A stretch of 64,000 nt of DNA from positions 1 through 64,000 of the forward strand of contig CAVRVW010000011.1 in assembly GCA_963724695.1 (NCBI GenBank). The letters are read 5' to 3'. Made by a program: the position numbers and the translations under genes. Positions 1-7,264 of this stretch are shown piece after piece. Every line of letters starts with the position of its first letter. The first letter of the stretch is position 1. The notes beneath the pieces were generated by a model. It saw only the letters and a list, made by a program, of their open reading frames with translations, had not been told where the DNA came from and did not search any database. Source of the DNA: CAVQFD01 sp963724695. GTDB lineage: Bacteria; Acidobacteriota; Vicinamibacteria; Vicinamibacterales; CAVVIG01.

Positions 1-1
1 G

Positions 2-160
2 TGGGTTAGCCAGCTGAAGCGCTTCCACATGATTCCGAAAAACAAGCTCGCCTCGGCGGAAGGCTGGCAAGGCTTGTTCGAAGATCTTTGCGCGCCGGCA
101 GATGAGGTCGATCAATTCAATAAGCGGATCCGGGACCCTGCGGGCGGAGTGGTCCATTAA
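2..160 (+). CDS. C-terminal fragment of an unrecognised protein
   Basis: An open frame enters from the left edge (first full codon at base 2) and stops with TAA at 158-160, giving the last 52 residues of a protein that begins outside the window. The fragment is mixed and charged, with no membrane segment, and ends in a Gly-Gly-Val-Val-His tail. I do not recognise the family. A long palindromic element follows the stop immediately. Reading it as coding rests only on the open frame and reasonable codon use. Confidence 0.4.
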   Translation, partial: WVSQLKRFHMIPKNKLASAEGWQGLFEDLCAPADEVDQFNKRIRDPAGGVVH

Positions 161-285
161 GAAATTCGGGGACGGAGGCAAAAACGGGGTCAGACCCTAA
201 TTTCCTTCGCGAAATTAGGGTCTGATGCTGATTTCGTGAAAGGAAATTAGGGTCTGACCCCGTTTTGCCTCCGTCCCCGAATTTC
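161..285. repeat. Long palindromic (REP/MITE-like) element
   Basis: Two inverted arms, 161-205 and 242-285, match along their whole length apart from one extra A in the left arm. The spacer between them carries a further partial copy of the inner motif (around 211-224). The arms contain the core GGGGTCAGACCC, which recurs in a perfect palindrome at 27410-27442. Elements of this kind are often scattered through genomes with REP-associated tyrosine transposases; no such transposase is visible here. The RNA would fold into a strong hairpin and could act as a terminator between the convergent genes on either side. Confidence 0.8.
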
Positions 286-311
286 TTACTTGTAAATCGG
301 AATTACACCCT

Positions 312-1289
312 TCACTTTGCCAACTTCTCTTCGAATTCGACCTCTCTCGCCGCCGTCCACTGCCGGAACGTATCCCGATTCACGAAAAGCATTGGATTCT
401 TTTTAACGTTCTCCGTGCGTTGCTCAATCGTGAGGTCGCCCGGCTGCGTTACGATGCCGCCCCAGGCGTACCGGCCGAGTTCCAGATAGATATCGATCGG
501 CATGATCTTGCGCAACGTTTCGAACGTATGCCTTACAGACGCCTCATTGATGAATTGAGACCGGCTGATATCCTCGGGATATTCCCAGCAGCAGAACTGG
601 ATTGTGCGGTAGTCCTTGTTACCATCGCGCACCGTATAGACGTAGGTCGTCGACGACACGCTATGTCCGGGTATCAAGTATGCCGTCACGCTCAGATTCC
701 CGACCTTGATCACGTCGCCATCGTAAAGCGCACGATCCACCTTCACCGGAGGATAAGCAGGTGCAGGCGGCGTAGGAGGAGCCTGGCCCCGATTTCCTGC
801 GGGGAGCAGTTGTCCGCCGTTTTGGATGTACGGGACTTCACCGAATCCCGCCATTAATTGAGCACCGGTTTTTTCCTTGAAATACGAAGATGCACCCGTT
901 TGATCCGGGTGGTTGTGGTTGATGAGGATGACTTTGATGTCGCTAAGCTTGAAACCCATCTTCGTGATGTTCTGTTCCACACCTTGCGCGCCCTGCAGGT
1001 ATCCGGCGCCGAGCATGATGTGGCCTTGCGGGGAAGTCAGCAAGTACACCTCGCCGTTCTGTTCACCAACCCAGTAAAGATTTCCGATCATCTTGAAGGG
1101 CTCGGCCGGTCCGCCGGGTTCCTTGATTTGCGCGCGAATCTCGAGAGACTTCGCCGCGAGTTGTTTCCCGATTTCAACGTCCTTTGCTGTGAAAGGGGGT
1201 TTTGGGGAAACGGGAGCCTGCGCCTGAAGGATCAGAGCGCCGGAAGCACATACGAATAAGGCGACAACAAACCAGGTTCGACGCATCAT
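312..1289 (-). CDS. Secreted metallo-beta-lactamase-fold hydrolase, subclass B3-like, with altered zinc site
   Basis: 325-residue protein with an N-terminal signal peptide (hydrophobic residues about 5-22, ending ALILQAQA). The start is the ATG at 1289, which follows an AGGAGG ribosome site by seven bases; a second ATG lies directly after it. The fold resembles subclass B3 metallo-beta-lactamases. The metal motif HxHxD appears as HNHPDQ, so the first two His and the Asp are present but the usual following His is Gln. The later GHS (in PGHSVSST) fits the next ligand. The last ligand, usually a His near the C-terminus after a DIxL strand, is not evident: the segment reads LELGRYAW. Two Zn2-site ligands are therefore substituted. 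Beta-lactamase activity should not be assumed; a periplasmic hydrolase of unknown substrate is the safer call. It is divergent from the gene at 1438. Confidence 0.75.
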   Translation of the reverse strand: MMRRTWFVVALFVCASGALILQAQAPVSPKPPFTAKDVEIGKQLAAKSLEIRAQIKEPGGPAEPFKMIGNLYWVGEQNGEVYLLTSPQGHIMLGAGYLQGAQGVEQNITKMGFKLSDIKVILINHNHPDQTGASSYFKEKTGAQLMAGFGEVPYIQNGGQLLPAGNRGQAPPTPPAPAYPPVKVDRALYDGDVIKVGNLSVTAYLIPGHSVSSTTYVYTVRDGNKDYRTIQFCCWEYPEDISRSQFINEASVRHTFETLRKIMPIDIYLELGRYAWGGIVTQPGDLTIEQRTENVKKNPMLFVNRDTFRQWTAAREVEFEEKLAK

Positions 1290-1370
1290 TTGCTTTCCTC
1301 CTGAAGTGACTTTGCCGGAGTCCGGCGGATTATTCAGCCCGCAATCGGGGGAGTCAATGAATAAAAATTC

Positions 1371-1434
1371 GGTGTCAGGCACCTGTGTCCCCGAAATTTG
1401 TGTTTCAATTTCGAGGACACAGGTGCCTGACACC
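1371..1434. repeat. Palindromic element abutting a start codon
   Basis: The arms 1371-1398 and 1407-1434 are inverted copies with one mismatch in 28 bases; the core is GTGTCAGGCACCTGTGTCC. The right arm ends three bases before the ATG at 1438. The frame stays open through the whole palindrome from an upstream ATG at 1360 that has a GGGGGAG ribosome site. The element therefore either lies in the leader of the spermidine-synthase fusion gene or adds about 26 residues to its N-terminus. It is a different sequence family from the GGGGTCAGACCC elements at 161 and 27410. Confidence 0.75.
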
Positions 1435-1437
1435 AAT

Positions 1438-3768
1438 ATGGCCTGGCTGATTCTGCTCTTCGTTGGTAGCGGTTGTTCCGCCCTTATCTACGAGATCGTC
1501 TGGTTTCAGTTGCTGGAGCTTGTCATCGGCGCGTCGGCAGTATCCATGGCAGTGTTGCTCGCGACGTTCATGGGCGGAATGTGCCTGGGCAGCCTGTATG
1601 CTCCGCGAATTTCCCACAGCCATCATCCGCTCCGCATCTACGCGTTTCTCGAGATTGGAATCGCACTAAGCGGAATACTCCTCCTGTACGCGGCCCCATT
1701 CGCGGGCAGCCTGATGTTTCGTGCCGTGATTTGTGGCTTGTGTTTAATGCCCCCGACATTTCTCATGGGTGCAACTCTTCCCGTAGTTGGCCGCTGGATC
1801 GAAGCGACGCCTCGGGGGATATCACTGCTCGGCCTCTTCTACGGCGGCAACATTGTCGGCGGGGTCTTCGGTTCATTATTTGCAGGATTCTATCTGCTTC
1901 GACTGTACGACATGGCGACTGCGACGTACGTTGCGGTTGCTATCAACCTGATTGTCGCCGCGATCGCGTTCCTGATTCCGAAGAGTGCCCGCATCGAGGC
2001 AAAGAACGACCCAATGCCCGTCAAAGGCGACGTGACGGTGTATGTAGCGATTGCGATATCAGGCTTGTGCGCGCTCGGTGCTGAAGTCATCTGGACCAGG
2101 CTTCTATCGCTGATGCTTGGCGGAACGGTCTATGCCTTTTCTATCATCGTTGCCGTCTTTCTACTGGGTCTGGGACTCGGCAGCGTAGCGGGTTCCGCTA
2201 TTGCGCGGTGGTCAAATACTCCGAGGCGTGTTTTCGGAATCTTCCAGCTGTTGCTGGCGCTTGCGATCGCATGGTCGGCGTACATGCTGACGCAGTCGAT
2301 TCCGTATTGGCCGATCTACCCACCGTTGTCCCGGAGTATGTGGTTCAGCTTCCAACTCGATCTGGTGCGCTGCTTATGGGCTGTACTCCCGCCGGCATTC
2401 TTTTGGGGCGCGAATTTTTCTCTGGCTCTGGCGAGTGCTGCACCACAAGAGCGCCACGCAGAAAAACTCGTCGCGCGAGTTTACGCGGCCAATACGGCCG
2501 GAGCGATTCTGGGCGCTCTTTTATTCAGTCTGGTTTTCATTAGATCCATCGGAACGCAACACGCCCAGCAAGTGATCATCATTCTCTCAGTGCTGGCCGG
2601 TGCTCTGATCCTGAGGAGCGCGGCATCCGCCGGTGTGGCTGCACTGCTCGGCGTCGGGCTGGCGATGACGGTTGGTCCCGTACCTCCGCCGCTGGTCGCC
2701 TACGGCAGGCTGATGGCCCTTCGCCTTGGGCTCGTGGATTCACAGACGAAGGCACCGGTTGCACCGGAGATCCTCTATGTCGGCGAAGGAATGAACGCAT
2801 CGATCGCGATTTCGCGCACCGACAACAATGTTCGAAACTTTCACGTCAGCGGAAAGATCGAAGCTTCGAGTGCGCCCAAGGACATGCAGCTGCAGCGGAT
2901 GATGGGAAACATTCCCGCGCTCGCGCATCCAAATCCGAAATCCGTGCTCATCGTAGGGTTCGGCGCCGGAGTGACCGCGGGAACGTTCGTTTTGCATCCG
3001 GGAATCGAACGTATTGTAATTTGTGAAATCGAACCGCTCATCCCGCAGGTCGTGTCGCAATACTTCAGCAATGAGAACAACAATGTGTTGAAGGATCCCC
3101 GCGTTCAGGTTGTGGTCGACGACGCGCGGCACTACATCCTGACGACCAATGAAAAGTTCGACATCATTACCTCCGATCCGATTCATCCATGGGTTAAAGG
3201 CTCGGCGGCACTGTATACGCGCGAATACTTCGACCTGGTGCGACGTCATTTGAATGCGGGAGGGATTGTCACGCAATGGGTTCCTCTCTACGAGAGCGGC
3301 CGGCGCACGGTTCAGAGCGAGATTGCGACCTTCTTCGATGTGTTTCCGAATGCGACGCTGTGGAGCACCAACATATCCGAGACGGCGCCGGACCTCGTCG
3401 TGATGGGTTCAGAGAGTGCACCTCAGGTGAACCTTGATGACCTGAATCTGCGGCTGTATCGGCCCGAATATCTCCCTGTTGCGCGTTCATTGCAGGAAGT
3501 TGGCTTTCGATCCACCATCGAGCTGTTCGCAACCTATCTTGGCCGTGCGCCCGAGCTCCGGACCTGGGTGGCCGGCGCTGAGATCAATCGCGACCGAAAT
3601 CTGCGGTTGCAATATCTTGCCGGAACCGAGTTGAACATCGTGAATGACCTCGCTGCTTACAATGAGATTGCCGTCTACCGCAGGTTCCCCGATGGCCTCT
3701 TCACGGGTTCGGATGCCCTCAAGAGCGAGTTGCTATATGCTATGACCCGCAAAAAGAATGCAAAATAA
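1438..3768 (+). CDS. Membrane-fused spermidine synthase-like protein (MFS-like helices plus aminopropyltransferase domain)
   Basis: 776 residues from the ATG at 1438. The first roughly 470 residues are a dozen or more hydrophobic helices. The C-terminal half is a spermidine-synthase-type Rossmann domain, with the cofactor motif VLIVGFGAG, an acidic strand end ICEIEP, and the DDAR and SDPIHPW segments at the active-site positions. Fusions like this are common in bacteria and mostly lack proven polyamine activity, so a membrane-anchored methyltransferase-fold or aminopropyltransferase enzyme is as far as sequence supports. An alternative ATG at 1360 has a better ribosome site and would add about 26 residues encoded by a palindromic element. 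It is divergent from the metallo-hydrolase, and the next gene follows 58 bases downstream in the same direction. Confidence 0.8.
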   Translation: MAWLILLFVGSGCSALIYEIVWFQLLELVIGASAVSMAVLLATFMGGMCLGSLYAPRISHSHHPLRIYAFLEIGIALSGILLLYAAPFAGSLMFRAVICGLCLMPPTFLMGATLPVVGRWIEATPRGISLLGLFYGGNIVGGVFGSLFAGFYLLRLYDMATATYVAVAINLIVAAIAFLIPKSARIEAKNDPMPVKGDVTVYVAIAISGLCALGAEVIWTRLLSLMLGGTVYAFSIIVAVFLLGLGLGSVAGSAIARWSNTPRRVFGIFQLLLALAIAWSAYMLTQSIPYWPIYPPLSRSMWFSFQLDLVRCLWAVLPPAFFWGANFSLALASAAPQERHAEKLVARVYAANTAGAILGALLFSLVFIRSIGTQHAQQVIIILSVLAGALILRSAASAGVAALLGVGLAMTVGPVPPPLVAYGRLMALRLGLVDSQTKAPVAPEILYVGEGMNASIAISRTDNNVRNFHVSGKIEASSAPKDMQLQRMMGNIPALAHPNPKSVLIVGFGAGVTAGTFVLHPGIERIVICEIEPLIPQVVSQYFSNENNNVLKDPRVQVVVDDARHYILTTNEKFDIITSDPIHPWVKGSAALYTREYFDLVRRHLNAGGIVTQWVPLYESGRRTVQSEIATFFDVFPNATLWSTNISETAPDLVVMGSESAPQVNLDDLNLRLYRPEYLPVARSLQEVGFRSTIELFATYLGRAPELRTWVAGAEINRDRNLRLQYLAGTELNIVNDLAAYNEIAVYRRFPDGLFTGSDALKSELLYAMTRKKNAK

Positions 3769-3826
3769 GACGGGCGGGGAAATCACTGCGGAAGTGTTCC
3801 GGACATTCGAAAGGTAGGAGGTATTC

Positions 3827-5481
3827 ATGCGAATACGCGTTTTGACGCTCCTTCTGGTAGGTGCCTTCGCTGTTCTGTTGTTGCATGCCCAAACGGCACC
3901 TCCAGCCGGGTTGAGTGGTCAGGTCACCTCAGTTGAAGAGGGTCCGATGGAAGGTGTGCTCGTCAGCGCGAAGAAAGACGGGTCGACGATCACCACCACC
4001 GTTGTAACCGATGAGCAGGGCCGCTACCGTTTTCCTGCCGCGAAACTGCAGCCGGGCCATTATTCGTTGCGAATCCGGGCCGTGGGGTACGCCCTCGAAA
4101 GCCAGACCGCTGTTGATGTCGCCGCGGACCGTACGGCGGCAGCGGATCTCAAGCTCATCAAGGCGCGCGATCTTGCATCGCAGCTTTCGAACACAGAATG
4201 GCTTCAGAGTTTTCCCGGAACCGAGCAGGAAAAGGCTTCGATCCGCGCATGCACACACTGTCACACGCTGGAGCGAATTACGCGCTCGAACTACGACGTT
4301 GAGAAACTGACGTCTGTGATCGAAAGGATGTCCACATATCCGCAGCTTTCATTCCCGTTCATGATTCAAAAACTCGTGGCAGCGCGAGTTGGCGGCGGCG
4401 AAGAACCCCTCGAGCAGCGTGTGGAAGGCTGGAGGCGGCAGGCCACGTATTTGACCAAACTCAATCTCAGTAACGGACCTCACTGGGGCTATTCCTTCAA
4501 GACACTGCCACGGCCGAAGGGCCGGGCGACGCATGTCATTTATACCGAATACGATCTGCCGCAGCGCACCAGGCAGCCTCACGATGTCATCGTGGGTTCG
4601 GATGGGATGGCATGGTATGCGAGCTTCGGTGAGCAGATTCTCGGAAAGGTGGATCCCAAAACCGGCAAGAGTACCGAATACCAGATTCCACTGCTAAAGC
4701 CGAAGATGCCGACGGGTATTCTGGCCCTCCGCTTCGATGAGGATGAAAACCTCTGGATGGGAATGCAGTTTCAGGGCGGCGTTGCGAAGTTCGACAGGCG
4801 AACAGAAAAGTTTCAAACATGGAGCCTTCCGCCCGAACTGAACGGCGATCACGTTCAGATAAACCAGGTGAGCGCAGATCATCACAAGGTCGACGGGAAG
4901 GTCTGGCTGCAGGATGCGGGCACTTATACCGTACTTCGCCTCGATACCAACTCCGGAAAGTTCGAGGTTTTCGAACCGTTTAAGATTCCACGGCCCAACA
5001 TCTACGATGTGATTTCCGACGCGCAGAATAATGGTTACTTCACCGTCTTCGGTCGCGAGCAGATCGGAAAAATCGATGCGAAAACAGGCAAGATCTCGAT
5101 CTACCCGACGCCCAGCAAAGGCTCGGCTCCGCGGCGCGGCATGATTGACTCAATGGGACTCCTGTGGTTCGGTGAGAATCGCGCGGACCGGATCGGTATG
5201 TTTGATCCAAAAACCGAACGCATTGAGGAATGGCTCTCGCCGACAAAAGAGCAGTGGCCATACGACGCCACGGCCGACAAGAATGGCGAAGTGTGGTCGG
5301 GCGGCGAGTTCAGCGATCGGATTCAACGGCTCAATCCGAAGACTGGCGAAATTACCGAGTACCTGCTTCAAGATTTACGAACGTCCGCCGGGTTTTCGTC
5401 GAAAACGCTACCAATCCGGTTACGTTCTGGGTCGGCAATAACCACGGCGCCTCGATTGTGAAGTTGGAGCCGTTGGACTAG
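3827..5481 (+). CDS. Secreted carboxypeptidase-regulatory/haem-c/Vgb-type beta-propeller protein, frameshifted near its end
   Basis: The start ATG at 3827 follows an AGGAGG site. The order is signal peptide (residues 1-22), a carboxypeptidase-regulatory-like beta sandwich (about 25-105), one haem c motif CTHCH (142-146), then a virginiamycin-B-lyase-like beta-propeller (about 230-550) made of repeats such as GKVDPKTGK and IGKIDAKTGK. The written frame drifts into unrelated sequence after about 5370 and stops at 5461. Restoring one C near 5372 recovers a natural ending that stops with TAG at 5479-5481. Proteins with this order are common in Acidobacteria and look like periplasmic, haem-bearing sugar or lactone-processing enzymes; the substrate is unknown. 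The antibiotic-lyase activity of Vgb should not be inferred from the propeller alone. Confidence 0.75.
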
Positions 5482-5530
5482 AGGATACACCCCCTGCAAT
5501 CTGTGGGACAATGCGCGGCGAGGAACGCAG

Positions 5531-5836
5531 ATGCTGACATCGCTGGAGTCCGTTGTTGAAAGACTGGTAGAAGGATACAACCCGGACCGCATCATCCTGT
5601 TTGGTTCGCAGGCCACAGGACATGCGTCGGCAGACAGCGACTACGATCTCCTTGTCGTCAAGGAGACCGAACTTAGGCCGATCGACCGCCGGATTGAAGT
5701 CGAACGGCTGGTTGCCGATCGCGGTGTTCCGCTCGATCTGCTCGTGTACACACCCGCCGAATTGCGAGCTCTCTTTGCCTCGGGCAGCCCCTTTATCGAA
5801 GAAGTGTTTCGAACCGGAAAGGTAAAGTCTTCATGA
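5531..5836 (+). CDS. MNT-type nucleotidyltransferase, antitoxin partner of a HEPN protein
   Basis: 101 residues, with the ATG preceded by a GAGGA ribosome site. The full minimal nucleotidyltransferase signature is present: LFGSQATG, then about ten residues later SDYDLLVV, which supplies the two metal-binding Asp residues. A third acidic strand, with Asp in PLDLLV, follows. The stop overlaps the start of the HEPN gene by four bases (ATGA), the usual layout of HEPN/MNT toxin-antitoxin pairs. In characterised pairs the MNT protein inactivates the HEPN RNase by AMPylation; that activity here is an inference from family and context. Confidence 0.85.
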   Translation: MLTSLESVVERLVEGYNPDRIILFGSQATGHASADSDYDLLVVKETELRPIDRRIEVERLVADRGVPLDLLVYTPAELRALFASGSPFIEEVFRTGKVKSS

Positions 5837-6276
5837 GAAAAGCGACACAGGCCTGGATAGAACAGGCCCGTGACGAATTCGATACAGCCGACATCCTTCT
5901 TTCCAACGAGAAATATCAAGCAGTCTGCTACCACAGCCAACAATGCGTCGAAAAGATCTTGAAAGCGCTGCTGTTGGAAGGCGTCGACGTGCCCCGGAGC
6001 CACGATATTGTCGATTGCGGACACGTGTTCTCGCGCTCGGTTGGAATATTGACTTGGCGATCGACGAAGCGGTTTTCCTCAAGCAGCGTTTATCGTGGCC
6101 GATATCCCACCGAAGAAGGCTTGCTGCCGCAGGGAGAACCGGTCGAGTCCGACGCGCGGCGCGCCCACGGTGCTGCAAAAACGCTTTTGGAAAGCGCTGA
6201 GAATGCTCTCGCTCAGGAGGAGGTTCGGCGAAGACCCCAAGCCGATTCCTCCAGCACACCAGACGGCCAAGGATAG
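5833..6276 (+). CDS. HEPN-domain protein, probable RNase toxin, with two compensating frameshifts
   Basis: The N-terminal half (5833 to about 6016) reads as a HEPN domain: AWIEQARDEFDTA, then YHSQQCVEKILKALL, then RSHDIVD. The middle helices continue in another frame (about 6018-6085; LRTRVLALGW, then AVFLKQ). The first frame resumes with the typical end RYPTEEGLLPQGEP and ESDARRA, closing at 6276. One missing base near 6017 and one extra base near 6087 explain this. The compensating pair suggests sequencing error or a mild double mutation rather than advanced decay. As written, about 23 central residues are nonsense. It pairs with the MNT gene through an ATGA overlap. Confidence 0.75.
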   Translation: MRKATQAWIEQARDEFDTADILLSNEKYQAVCYHSQQCVEKILKALLLEGVDVPRSHDIVDCGHVFSRSVGILTWRSTKRFSSSSVYRGRYPTEEGLLPQGEPVESDARRAHGAAKTLLESAENALAQEEVRRRPQADSSSTPDGQG

Positions 6277-6437
6277 GAACGGCGACACTGGTCGATTCGA
6301 ATTGGATCATAGTTGTCGGGCTGCAGCAGCGAAATCACGGCGGCTGTTGGCGCCAAGCCCGCGCTTCACACTCCTGCCATCTGCGCGCCAGCAGGGTTTT
6401 CCTTCGCCCAGGAATTAGCTATTGGGGTTTTTTTTGG

Positions 6438-6466
6438 TTGACAGAACGCCATGCGAAACGTAGGTT
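6438..6466 (+). promoter_or_regulatory. Candidate promoter upstream of the PEP-CTERM-type gene
   Basis: A perfect -35 TTGACA at 6438-6443 is followed after 17 bases by a weak -10, TAGGTT (6461-6466), about 100 bases before the ATG at 6564. The rest of 6277-6563 shows no gene. A T-run (6428-6436) sits just upstream of the -35 and could end transcription from the HEPN gene. Support is from consensus match and position only. Confidence 0.3.
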
Positions 6467-6563
6467 GGCGTCCCTTAGGAACGGCAGCCATCGCCGTTAA
6501 GCTGCGTGGGCAGAGGGCCGAGATTAACAGGCAGTCACTAGAATGTGAACAAGGAGTGCGAAT

Positions 6564-7127
6564 ATGACCAGGAGGAGTCTTCTCGTAATTCAATTGGTCG
6601 GACTGTTCCTTATTGCTAGTAGTTCTCTCGCGTATGCCGATTCATTCACCTTCAGTACGATCCCCGGCACGGGAGACGTCACGGGTCCCGCTGGATCAAC
6701 CGTCGGTTGGGGCTACTCGATTACGAACACGAGCTCGACGAACTGGCTGGTCCTAAACGAGATTAACCCCGGTGTCTTCCAGAACGGTACCCCGCAGTCG
6801 ATCTTTGACTTTCCAATTTTAGCGCCTGGTCAGACAGCCACCGTCTCGTTTGATCAGCTGAATGCTCTCGGGCTTTATCAATTGACCTGGGATCCGACAG
6901 CCCCCGCCGGCTTCGTCAACGACGGCGTTTTCAATTTGACCGCGGACTTCTATGACGGAGATCCCACGGCGGGAGGCAATCTCCTAGGACCGGCCGAGAG
7001 CCAGAATGCGCCCTATTCCGCAACTGTTAGTTCACCCGCAACCGCATTGCCCGTGCCGTCCACGCTAATGTTATTGGCAGTTGGTTTGGGCGTGATATGT
7101 GTGGGGCGGAGGCAGAAGCAAGTCTAG
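6564..7127 (+). CDS. Secreted protein with PEP-CTERM-type sorting signal (variant PVPS)
   Basis: 187 residues. The ATG has an AAGGAG site seven bases upstream and opens a signal peptide ending in SLAYA. The mature part is Ser/Thr/Gly-rich with beta-sandwich character and no recognised enzyme motif. The C-terminus has the three parts of a PEP-CTERM signal: a proline motif (LPVPSTLML), a single hydrophobic helix (LLAVGLGVICVG) and a basic tail (RRQKQV). The glutamate usual in PEP is replaced (P-V-P-S). A TPR lipoprotein and an exosortase gene lie just downstream, so this is the likely local sorting substrate: exported, held by the C-terminal helix, cleaved and passed to the surface or matrix. 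The specific role is unknown. Confidence 0.7.
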   Translation: MTRRSLLVIQLVGLFLIASSSLAYADSFTFSTIPGTGDVTGPAGSTVGWGYSITNTSSTNWLVLNEINPGVFQNGTPQSIFDFPILAPGQTATVSFDQLNALGLYQLTWDPTAPAGFVNDGVFNLTADFYDGDPTAGGNLLGPAESQNAPYSATVSSPATALPVPSTLMLLAVGLGVICVGRRQKQV

Positions 7128-7264
7128 CCGCAGGTCAGGCAACAGTTTCTCCGAAAGCTTGTGCAGCAAAGACTGACCTTCGAAGTATGACGGCAAACTT
7201 CAGGGAGCTCCATTCCGTAGTTCGTGCTGCCCACCGCACTGGACCTGGCACTGGAGGAAATTGA

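Noticed and set aside
6440..6540. Possible cyclic-di-GMP (GEMM) riboswitch before the PEP-CTERM gene
   Set aside because: The conserved GEMM core strings are not present in order; resemblance is limited to short GC hairpins.
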